Shown piece after piece: positions 54,633 through 62,125 of a DNA stretch of 64,000 nt. The translations under genes were made by a program, and so were the position numbers. Source of the stretch: Halalkalibacter akibai JCM 9157 (lineage in GTDB: Bacteria; Bacillota; Bacilli; Bacillales; Bacillaceae_D); contig NZ_BAUV01000020.1 in assembly GCF_000513135.1 (NCBI RefSeq), positions 1 to 64,000 on the forward strand. Reading direction: 5' to 3'. The notes beneath the pieces are model-generated. The model was not told where the DNA came from. It saw only the letters and a program-made list of their open reading frames with translations, and made no database searches. Positions within the stretch are counted from its first letter, which is position 1, and every line of letters starts with the position of its first letter.

Positions 54633-55082
54633 ATGGATCTTTTTGATATCATTGTTATTGCAGTAATAAGTTTATTAATATTCATATTATGGAAACATTA
54701 TAACCCTTATAATAATGATGAAAAGAATATAGAGGAATGGCATGATTTAGGGTTGGTACGTCATCGCTATGATTCACAAAATCTTGATAGTGGATTTGTC
54801 TACTTTGTAAGAGAATCGGGGAATAACCGAGTGAAAATTGGTAAAGCCAAAAATCCCGAACAAAGAATTAAAAGTGATTTCGGTACAATTATGCCATATG
54901 AATTTAGTGTTGAACATTTAATACAGACTAGGAACTACCATAAAACAGAAAATCTATTTCATCGATATTTTGACCAAAAGAGATATAAAGGAGAATGGTT
55001 CGACTTATCCGAAGAAGAAATTGAATGGGTTAAAAAATCAAATTATCCAAGAGACATTGATGATTCAATTAAGGGATATTAA
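54633..55082 (+). CDS. Membrane-anchored GIY-YIG/T5orf172-type protein
   Basis: 149 residues. N-terminal membrane helix (about 5-21), then a T5orf172 domain (about 55-140) with GFVYFVRESGNNRVKIGKAK, NPEQRIKS and an EWFDLSEEE ending. This GIY-YIG-related domain occurs in phage and mobile-element proteins; nuclease activity is possible. The membrane anchor is unusual for it. AAGGAGC site; terminator follows. Confidence 0.8.
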   Translation: MDLFDIIVIAVISLLIFILWKHYNPYNNDEKNIEEWHDLGLVRHRYDSQNLDSGFVYFVRESGNNRVKIGKAKNPEQRIKSDFGTIMPYEFSVEHLIQTRNYHKTENLFHRYFDQKRYKGEWFDLSEEEIEWVKKSNYPRDIDDSIKGY

Positions 55083-55087
55083 CTAAA

Positions 55088-55118
55088 ATAACACTTGGAG
55101 AGAATCCAAGTGTTATTT
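55088..55118 (+). terminator. Rho-independent terminator
   Basis: AATAACACTTGG / CCAAGTGTTATT 12-bp stem followed by TATAG. Confidence 0.8.
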
Positions 55119-55680
55119 ATAGGGCGTAAAATTACTTCATTGATAAAAGAGATAGCACTAAGCGGACTCTAGAATGGCAAAAGCAAAAGTCTAGCGTTAG
55201 TTAATTTCCGATACTTTACACGACACTTTAGCAACAGCTTATTAACTTTGATAGTTTTTTGTGATGTAGAAATTTAATGTTATAAGTATACGTAAACATC
55301 ATTAAATCATATAATCTGCAATTACTATTCAATCCATTGTTAGTCTGTTGCTAGATTAGTAGTCGGTAAATGGTCTTTTGTTATATTTTCTGAAATGATA
55401 ATCATAAAAGTAAAAAGCGTTGTGTTGTGGAAAAAGGCATTAGATAAGAATATTAAAATGCGTAAATATAGGAAGGATTGTAAAATCGTTTGAAGATGGG
55501 ATCATTATCTTACTACGTAGTAGACTTAATACTGTGCAACAAATATCTTCATTTTTAGGTTGCCTTGTGAAATAATACACTTAACTAATGGGGCAGGGTT
55601 GTTAAAAGAAAGTATATAAGTGTACTTTGATAATATGGTTTGAAAAGTGGTTATAAGAGAAGGGTGATTGTGATGCCATA
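55119..55680. other. Intergenic with repeat fragment
   Basis: No gene. At 55565-55610 it carries TGTGAAATA-ACTTAACTAA-GGG related to 40366, and at 55508 the palindrome CTACGTAGTAG. Confidence 0.45.
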
Positions 55681-55977
55681 ATGAAAGTTCTGGAAAAACA
55701 AATAAAAGAATCAAAAAAATTCTTACAAGAAGAATACGGGATTAAAAAAATTGGCATTTTTGGCTCATACGCTCGTAATGAACAACAAGATTCTAGTGAT
55801 GTAGATATTCTAATAGAATCTGAGAAGGCACTCGGTTTAGAATTCTTGTCTATCAAATATTATTTAGAAGATAAATTAGGCATGAAGGTTGATTTAGCTA
55901 CTGAAACAATGTTAAAACCACAATTGCGAGAGCAAATACTCAAAGAAATTGTCTACCTCTGGGATGATACTGAATAA
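55681..55977 (+). CDS. MNT-domain nucleotidyltransferase (orphan antitoxin-like)
   Basis: 98 residues. Motif IGIFGSYARNEQQDSSDVDI (G-S-Y-A-R, then D-V-D) is the MNT-type nucleotidyltransferase active site, as in MntA antitoxins that AMPylate HEPN toxins. The third catalytic Asp is in KVDLAT. No HEPN gene is adjacent, so it may be a solitary remnant. GAAGGGTGA lies upstream at some distance. Confidence 0.82.
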   Translation: MKVLEKQIKESKKFLQEEYGIKKIGIFGSYARNEQQDSSDVDILIESEKALGLEFLSIKYYLEDKLGMKVDLATETMLKPQLREQILKEIVYLWDDTE

Positions 55978-56037
55978 AAGTCTTAATGATATTGTACTGT
56001 TGATTTGAAACAATGTTATTTTGGAAGGTATGATAAA

Positions 56038-56073
56038 TCCAAGGGAGCAAATTACTCCCTTTTGGCTTTTTAT
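56038..56073 (+). terminator. Rho-independent terminator
   Basis: CCAAGGGAG / CTCCCTTTTGG stem, then CTTTTTATAAT. Confidence 0.78.
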
Positions 56074-56101
56074 AATATGATTTCAAGGGGAGAGATCGCT
56101 T

Positions 56102-56932
56102 TTGAATGAAGACAAAAGAAAAAATCTAAAAGAAACCGGAAAAGGACTCACGCTAGAAACCGTTCTAAGTGTTGGTAGTGATACTGCAGCTGAAGTTGCA
56201 AAAAATTCTATTACAAGTGTGGTAGGAGATATCTTGGTGGATACAGCAGGTTCACTTATCCCTGGCGTTTCAGGTGCGGTTCAAAATTATAAGCGCAATC
56301 GTTTTGAAAGAAACATGACAACTTTTGCTGAGTATTTATACACCAAGATAGAAGACATCCGTGTTAATTTAGAGCATAAATCAGATGAACAAAAAGAAAA
56401 AATTGATCAACTCTTTCATTATGTAATGGATTATGTCATTGATGAGCAACAAGAAGACAAAATTGAGTACATGGTCAATGGGTTTGTAAACATCACAGAG
56501 CACGAACAAGTGTCGGATGATTTTATCCTAACGTATTATGATGTGCTTAAAGAGCTCAGAATAGTCGATATTTCTGTTTTAAGGCTTATGTACTCCTCTC
56601 GGTTTATGTTTGACCAAGAAGCCCGGGAAACGTTTCAGGATGTTATGGAGAGGCGCGGTATCAGTTACGAACAATATGAATCCGTCAGAAGAAATTTATT
56701 AAGGATTGGGCTACTAACAACGAAAACGGATTTGAACATTACAGATGATCTTGATGAAATCGCGAAGAGGTTTAAAGAATTATACACTTACCTTGATAAG
56801 CTAACCAATCCAAGAAATAAAGGGTCATTGCCTAAGTTAAAAGAACCAAAAATGAAGTCAAAAGAAAATTTCGAGATGTCCAAGTTTGGGCGAGATTTTG
56901 TTGAGTTTTTCTTAGGTTTGGATAAAGAATAA
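56102..56932 (+). CDS. Hypothetical protein with hydrophobic segment
   Basis: 276 residues, TTG start with GGGGAGA upstream. Residues 35-60 (ITSVVGDILVDTAGSLIPGV) are Gly/Ala rich and amphipathic, with membrane-active potential. The rest is helical and charged (about 70-276). No family recognised. It stands alone. Confidence 0.55.
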   Translation: MNEDKRKNLKETGKGLTLETVLSVGSDTAAEVAKNSITSVVGDILVDTAGSLIPGVSGAVQNYKRNRFERNMTTFAEYLYTKIEDIRVNLEHKSDEQKEKIDQLFHYVMDYVIDEQQEDKIEYMVNGFVNITEHEQVSDDFILTYYDVLKELRIVDISVLRLMYSSRFMFDQEARETFQDVMERRGISYEQYESVRRNLLRIGLLTTKTDLNITDDLDEIAKRFKELYTYLDKLTNPRNKGSLPKLKEPKMKSKENFEMSKFGRDFVEFFLGLDKE

Positions 56933-56994
56933 TTCATCTTAGCTCGTCATAGGACAACCTTATCACCTCATACATTGTCATGAATTGATTTAGA

Positions 56995-57129
56995 TTGGCA
57001 AAGCAACTAAAATTCGTCTATCACCCAAGCAGTAATGAAATTGATGAGGAGAAAGTGAGACAGGTACAACAAAAGATCGTTGCCTTCCTTGTCGAGAAAG
57101 CCATACAAAAGGCCATTAACGCGAGTTAG
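56995..57129 (+). pseudogene. Small coding-like fragment
   Basis: 44 codons from TTG: AKQLKFVYHPSSNEIDEEKV, AFLVEKAIQKAINAS. The composition is clearly protein-like but there is no ribosome site. Probably a remnant of a mobile-element gene. Confidence 0.35.
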
Positions 57130-57204
57130 TGGCTTTTTGATATATGGTCTTTTTAGTCCCAGGTTTATTTATTGGCATTTTAATTTATAAAGTTATTTTA
57201 ATAA

Positions 57205-57250
57205 CCAAACCCTAGCGACACAGAACTTGTTCTTTGCCGCTAGGGTTTCT
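57205..57250. terminator. Hairpin
   Basis: AAACCCTAGCG / CGCTAGGGTTT arms with a 20-base loop. Confidence 0.5.
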
Positions 57251-57290
57251 CAGCTATCGATGCATTAGTTATACAAAGCAATCAAAAAAG

Positions 57291-57325
57291 TCGATCCATT
57301 TGTATGGGAAATCGACTGTTTTTGG
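57291..57325 (+). terminator. Rho-independent terminator
   Basis: AGTCGAT / ATCGACT stem followed by GTTTTTGG; no gene is directly upstream. Confidence 0.55.
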
Positions 57326-57390
57326 TTAAAATTCACTTAGTAGGGGGGATGAAAATGCTATAATTTAATGGGAGAAGGGAGAGAATCTAT

Positions 57391-58224
57391 ATGTCTTTAC
57401 TTTTTAATATAACAAGTTTTGAAGGCTCACTTCAATTTTTAAATGATTATTTGGAGATCGATCCTAAAAGTGTGATTGAGTACGTAAAATCAGATGACAA
57501 TGATGTTGATGTAGATGGTTTTATTGATATATTTAATATTTCATTAGATAAGTTAGAACATGAGAATATAGAAGCCGTAGCGCTCCATGTAACTTCTAAT
57601 AATGACGATTGTAAATCTATTAAAAGTACCGGTTTACTAAATTTACAACAGGCATTAACAATGAATACACCAATAAAGAAGTACTTAAGAGAATTTCAGA
57701 TTGAATTTGATGTGTCTAATAAACTAATGTGGTTTAAGGGTAACCAGTTCGATATTACCTATAACAGTAGTTGGTCTGATGATAAGGATGAAAGATTAGA
57801 CAGTGTTGCTAGAAAAGTATATTTCGATCATCAAATAAACAGCTTTTTTAGCATACAAGATGTTAAAGATTATGGTGGAAGAGTTCATGAGAAGCCAGAA
57901 ATATTGCATAATCTGAAAGAATTATTTAAAGCTGATGTTCTAGAAGAACGATGGAAACAGACTTGTAAACCATACGTTATTAAATATAAAGCTCCATTAG
58001 ATTACTTTGCTTACTACTCTTTTTATTTAGAAAAGTACGAGTATGAGGAAGACTATGAGGAAAAAACAGATTTGAAGTTCTGGCTAATTAAAACGGCGCT
58101 TTATGTTGTTTGGAATATGGTTCACAGAAGAAAGATGCCGCAAATATTCGCCTACATGAAGCCTGAGGTTAGCATTATTCCGAATAATTTTTTAGTCATT
58201 ATCCCACTTAATCCTAGTGATTAG
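57391..58224 (+). CDS. Hypothetical protein
   Basis: 277 residues, ATG with GGGAGAG upstream. An N-terminal acidic region, then ALHVTSNNDDCKSIKSTGLL with NLQQAL. This H-x-T ... G-L-x-N-L order recalls the NAD-binding start of some ADP-ribosyltransferase-like families, but the match is weak. The C-terminus has YYSFYLEKYEYEEDYEEKTD. No confident family. Confidence 0.5.
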   Translation: MSLLFNITSFEGSLQFLNDYLEIDPKSVIEYVKSDDNDVDVDGFIDIFNISLDKLEHENIEAVALHVTSNNDDCKSIKSTGLLNLQQALTMNTPIKKYLREFQIEFDVSNKLMWFKGNQFDITYNSSWSDDKDERLDSVARKVYFDHQINSFFSIQDVKDYGGRVHEKPEILHNLKELFKADVLEERWKQTCKPYVIKYKAPLDYFAYYSFYLEKYEYEEDYEEKTDLKFWLIKTALYVVWNMVHRRKMPQIFAYMKPEVSIIPNNFLVIIPLNPSD

Positions 58225-58342
58225 ATGGTTAAGCTTATAAAGCCAGGATTAATTAAGTAAAGTTAGTGACGATTGAAAGCCATAGAAATTGCTAACACTG
58301 GCTGCAGAATATTTTGATACAATTGCATTAGAGGTGATAAAA

Positions 58343-58681
58343 ATGCAGGATAAGACATTGAAAAGAAATATTGAATCTGCTGGTGGATGGTTTGTTGGCG
58401 AATATACTGCATTGATATTGAGCAAATTCAATGAATTAGAAAATGATAAAGATTTTAAAAATGAGTTTGTTCGAGAGGTATTTAATAGTCAGGGAAGAGA
58501 TAAGGATTATGGCGGTACTAGAACTCGAGTTAACGCTGTAATAAGGATCATAAAGAACGATAAAGTGATTGAAGCTCTAGAATACATCGTTGATTCTGTT
58601 CGAATTAATAAAGAAGAACCTAAAGCAGTACAGATGGCAAAAGAAGCATTTATAGAAATCCAATCTAATCAAACAATTTAA
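58343..58681 (+). CDS. Hypothetical protein
   Basis: 112 residues from ATG 58343 (AGAGGTGAT upstream; the ATG at 58289 lacks a site). Basic, helical, with GGWFVGEYTALILSKFNELE and YGGTRTRVNAVIRIIKN. No family recognised. It follows the 57391 gene by 118 bp. Confidence 0.55.
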   Translation: MQDKTLKRNIESAGGWFVGEYTALILSKFNELENDKDFKNEFVREVFNSQGRDKDYGGTRTRVNAVIRIIKNDKVIEALEYIVDSVRINKEEPKAVQMAKEAFIEIQSNQTI

Positions 58682-58829
58682 CACTCTTTCAAAGGTGTCT
58701 GTTTATGCTTTTGGAGGTGGAAATACCATAGTTTTTACTGCGTACAAAGATAACTTTCACCAAAGGTAAATTAGAAACGTCATATATTCCTTTAAGAAGG
58801 GAAAAATGGGGCTGAAAGGATATAAATTG

Positions 58830-59018
58830 ATGAAGAACAGTAAAGAAAATTGTCCAAATTGTAATGTTGATTTGCAAGGAGAGCCAATACCAAAAAAACA
58901 ACATGGTTCCTATAATGCCACACACTTCACTCGAAAAATAGGTATTTCAGATATTAAAAAAGACCAAATTGTAAAATGGAAATGCCCTGATTGTGAAGGG
59001 GAGTGGGATATAAAATAA
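58830..59018 (+). CDS. Small zinc-ribbon protein
   Basis: 62 residues from ATG 58830 (AAAGGA 9 bp upstream; an in-frame ATG at 58806 is possible). CPNCNVDLQGEPIP and KWKCPDCEGEWDIK give two CxxC pairs, a zinc ribbon. Role unknown. Confidence 0.65.
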   Translation: MKNSKENCPNCNVDLQGEPIPKKQHGSYNATHFTRKIGISDIKKDQIVKWKCPDCEGEWDIK

Positions 59019-59167
59019 GTAATACGCCGTACTTGAAGTTGCGTTGATATTGTGGGGGTTTTTCATAAACAAATGGAGAGCTTTTACGATTGAGCTGGAG
59101 TTATCAAAGGGGTCACTCTTTTTAACTATGGCAAAATGATTCTTTCTACAAATTTTATGGCTATACA

Positions 59168-59362
59168 TTACAATTCAGCGTCTTTATTCAACGGAACAAT
59201 ATCACCATTAGGGAATTCTTTTACGAGTTCACCGTTTTTCTCGTAAACAATGTATTTGTTATTTGCTTTTGCGTCGATTCTAGCTCTTTCTCCAGTCATT
59301 TTCACCCATTTACTTAACCATTCATATTTTCTTTTGGGTTTGTAATTTTGTTCTTCTGACAT
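59168..59362 (-). CDS. Small hypothetical protein
   Basis: 64 residues, ATG with AAGGTGG upstream on the minus strand. Basic start (MSEEQNYKPKRKYEWLSKW) and a GELVKEFPNGDIVPL segment. No family recognised. Confidence 0.5.
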   Translation of the reverse strand: MSEEQNYKPKRKYEWLSKWVKMTGERARIDAKANNKYIVYEKNGELVKEFPNGDIVPLNKDAEL

Positions 59363-59487
59363 AAATGATTACCACCTTTATATAAATCATATCAAGTTTA
59401 TAATAAATAGAAATGTACTGACAATGATTTTTTCTAAAAGCATATTTTTTCGAAGAAGAGTAACTAACCACCAGGGAGAGTCATTTG

Positions 59488-59512
59488 TTGCATAGTACAA
59501 ATATACTGTTGA
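59488..59512. repeat. Dispersed repeat fragment
   Basis: TTGCATAGTACAAATATACT matches 40442-40464 almost exactly. Confidence 0.5.
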
Positions 59513-59674
59513 AAATTACCTATCCAATGAGACGGTTACGTTCAAAGTGATCGTCTTTTCATATTTGACGGATACTGTGCATCAAGAGTCTTCACTTTTA
59601 AATGATTTTGTGAAGGATTACACTACTTGTAATAGATAGAATAAAAGTTTGTAGATGGAGGGAAAGAATTATCT

Positions 59675-60229
59675 ATGACATTAGTATGCTGTACTTTAAC
59701 TGATGAATTTTCCTTAATTTCCGGTGATACTCATGTATCAAATGAAAACGGAACTAGTAGAACAGACAGAAAAATTTTCAAGTACGATGACATGTTAATC
59801 GGCGGAGCAGGAAGTGGAGGGATTATAACTTTAATTCCTCAACTAATGACTAATTATCAGAAAGGAACTGCAGAAAGCCATATGCAGGCAGTTGCAAACA
59901 TCTTCAAGAGTAGCGGAGAAAAAGTTAATGAATCAAGATATAGCCAATTATTATACGTTAGTAAAAATACATCAGGACCGTTTTTAGGTGTAGTTGATAC
60001 TCGTGGGGATCATCAAATATTGCGAAAAGATCATAACCAGCCTTTTATTATTTGGAAAGGAATTGGTGAACCTGATGTCGAATTATTAAAATCTTGTTGC
60101 TTGCCGCAATTACTGAGAAACTTTAACTTGGATACTGCAAAGAACATTCACCAAGAATACATCACAAAAGTTTCTAGACAGACTAACTCAGTAAACGATA
60201 GAGTTATACATGAGGATTTATCTTATTAG
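59675..60229 (+). CDS. Ntn-hydrolase/proteasome-like protein
   Basis: 184 residues, ATG with ATGGAGGG site. The start MTLVCCTLTDEFSLISGDTH with a GGAGSGGIITLIPQL segment resembles the beta-hairpin core of proteasome-like Ntn hydrolases, in which residue 2 (Thr) would be the nucleophile after Met removal. Substrate unknown; fold call tentative. Confidence 0.45.
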   Translation: MTLVCCTLTDEFSLISGDTHVSNENGTSRTDRKIFKYDDMLIGGAGSGGIITLIPQLMTNYQKGTAESHMQAVANIFKSSGEKVNESRYSQLLYVSKNTSGPFLGVVDTRGDHQILRKDHNQPFIIWKGIGEPDVELLKSCCLPQLLRNFNLDTAKNIHQEYITKVSRQTNSVNDRVIHEDLSY

Positions 60230-60263
60230 AACACAATAAAATATAGTTCTATCAACACACTGG

Positions 60264-60305
60264 AGGACACGCATCGCATTAAGCATTGTTGGTGTCCTTT
60301 TTAAT
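60264..60305 (+). terminator. Rho-independent terminator
   Basis: AGGACAC / GTGTCCT stem with internal CGCAT loop followed by TTTTTAATTTG. Confidence 0.75.
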
Positions 60306-60447
60306 TTGAATACACTTGAGGGAGTGAGAACATAAACAAGCATCTAGAAGTGTGAAGTATGTAAATACGAAGAAAAGTATCTACACAGTAATAGACCATG
60401 AAAAGATTAAGAATATAAGCTAGTATAAAGGTATTGAGGGAGAGTAT

Positions 60448-60927
60448 TTGTGTAATCTTACGAATGATGACCTTTTAGAATTAGATAATGATGATTTTCA
60501 GATTGATGACTCATTCGAGGAACTGGGTGGCGGCTTTGCCAGAACCGTATATGCTATTGATAAAGATAGAGTGGCTAAAGTCTCAAACGGTATGGAGGGT
60601 AGCTGGAAACAAAACCGAAATGAAATTAGGGTTTGGAAAAAGGCTACAGACGAACAAAAAGAGTATCTAGCACCAATCATTGATGGTAACGATGATGTAG
60701 TAATAATGCGTAGATGTGATGAATTAAATGATACAGATGAAATACCTGCAAATGATGTTGTACAAGTTCTTGTAGATGAATTTGATTTAGGGGATGGGGA
60801 TATATTTAAAGACCGTCGTTCTTGGGGGAAATTAAATGGCAAAGTAGTTTTAGTTGATTATGGATTAACAAACGCTATACATAAAGAACATTACGAAATG
60901 GACGATACATCTAATGATGATAATTAA
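60448..60927 (+). CDS. Small protein-kinase-like protein
   Basis: 159 residues from TTG with GAGGGAGAG upstream. GGGFARTVYAIDKDRVAKVS matches the glycine loop and ATP-binding Lys of kinases, NEIRVWKKA the helix-C Glu, and KVVLVDYGLT the metal-binding DFG-like loop. The catalytic HRD loop region is shortened (SWGKLNGK). The protein is smaller than any canonical kinase and may be a phage-type minimal kinase or pseudokinase. It precedes 60946 by 18 bp. Confidence 0.6.
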   Translation: MCNLTNDDLLELDNDDFQIDDSFEELGGGFARTVYAIDKDRVAKVSNGMEGSWKQNRNEIRVWKKATDEQKEYLAPIIDGNDDVVIMRRCDELNDTDEIPANDVVQVLVDEFDLGDGDIFKDRRSWGKLNGKVVLVDYGLTNAIHKEHYEMDDTSNDDN

Positions 60928-60945
60928 TTAAAGGAGGATATATCA

Positions 60946-61167
60946 ATGTCAAAGAAAAAGAGGTTTAACCGACCATCAGAAAGTGTATTTTTTGAAAGCG
61001 TTTTTTATAAAATAGTTAATCGTCCAGCTAAAACTATTAACAGAATAAGATATTTCTTAGGAGATTGCTGGGAAGTCGGTTACAATTTGCGTCATAAAAA
61101 GCCTATAAGATATGGTGTGTTTCCAGAATGGTTAAGAAAACATCTCAATATATGGAAGATTAAATGA
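60946..61167 (+). CDS. Small basic hypothetical protein
   Basis: 73 residues, AAAGGAGG site, probably co-transcribed with the kinase-like gene. Very basic and aromatic (FYKIVNRPAKTINRIRYFLG). No family recognised. Confidence 0.55.
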   Translation: MSKKKRFNRPSESVFFESVFYKIVNRPAKTINRIRYFLGDCWEVGYNLRHKKPIRYGVFPEWLRKHLNIWKIK

Positions 61168-61639
61168 AATATTGTGTGCATACACAAATTTTAACTTGTT
61201 GAGTGTTATGTGTTTATCCAGTGTTTTAATTTGCGATAAAAACCAATATGAAAATAAATGATACACAATCAGCTGTCAACAACCCTCCATTTTATGCGGG
61301 TTTCAGGCACGTACTTAAACAATACGAAACTACTTTTTACGGTTGTAAAAAGAAAAACAACAGGTCACTTACTGCACAGTACAACGAAACTATTCAATAT
61401 AAATTGACATCTGGGCGACAATTACGGAAGACATAGTTACTTGAAGTGATGTAATGTGCTTTGTTATAAGGTTTACATGATATTTGATACTTTGTAATAT
61501 CTTTAAATATTAAGAATTGGGTACCCTAACCGTAAAACTCTTTAGCGAAACTATAAAATGAAAATAAGGTGGAGATTTAGAATGGATACGGAGTGAATGG
61601 AACTCGGATCTTTTGTAAAAAACAAACGTTACCTCGCTG
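61168..61639. other. Intergenic, no supported gene
   Basis: Only short frames without ribosome sites. A 62-codon frame at 61248 has no coding signal. Confidence 0.4.
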
Positions 61640-61937
61640 GCTGGTATGGGTATTTTGCCTTGCTGATACGCCAACTCCTTTTTTACGTCTTGATGATTCA
61701 CTTAGAAGAAGGCTTCGGATGTGCCTTTGGAAACAATGGAAATTGCCTAAAATCAAATTAAAAAGGCTCATCTCCCTTGAAGTTCCAAAGGAGAAAGCCT
61801 ATGAATGGGGTAATTCCCGCAAGAAATGGCGGATCTCAAACAGTCCTGTCCTAAACAAGACACTTAACCTAAAATCTTGGCGAAATAAAAAGCTTAAAAG
61901 TCTAGTATATAGATACAACCACTTCCGTCATACCTAA
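61640..61937 (+). pseudogene. Group II intron reverse transcriptase, 3' remnant
   Basis: LADTPTPFLRLDDSLRRRLR, MCLWKQWKLPKIK, KEKAYEWGNSRKKWRISNSP and LKSLVYRYNHFRHT are the C-terminal maturase (GIIM) part of an LtrA-like protein. The frame is disturbed at the left side (YGYFAL/LADT). No reverse transcriptase core remains. Confidence 0.8.
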
Positions 61938-62007
61938 ATGAACCGCCACGGATCCGTACGTACGGTGGTGTGAGAGGTCGGGGTTAATCACCCCCTCCTA
62001 CTCGATT
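61640..62007 (+). mobile_element. 5'-truncated group II (IIC-like) intron
   Basis: The maturase remnant is followed by domain V-like GAACCGCC...GGTGGTG (61940-61972), AGAGGTCGGGGTTAATCACC and the 3' end CCTACTCGATT (62007), the usual bacterial IIC ending. The 5' part is missing. Confidence 0.75.
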
Positions 62008-62125
62008 AAAATGTCATAACGTCACTTCCATTTTATACATACTAACAAATACTGGAATAACGAAGGTTCATACATCTTCTCCCTTGTGGTAGACTTAAAC
62101 TATTACTACATATGGAGGCGTTACA

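Noticed and set aside
55681-55977. Complete HEPN/MNT toxin-antitoxin module
   Set aside because: Only the MNT half is present; no HEPN frame was found on either side.
61248-61436. 62-codon frame on + strand
   Set aside because: No ribosome site and low-complexity, non-protein-like composition.
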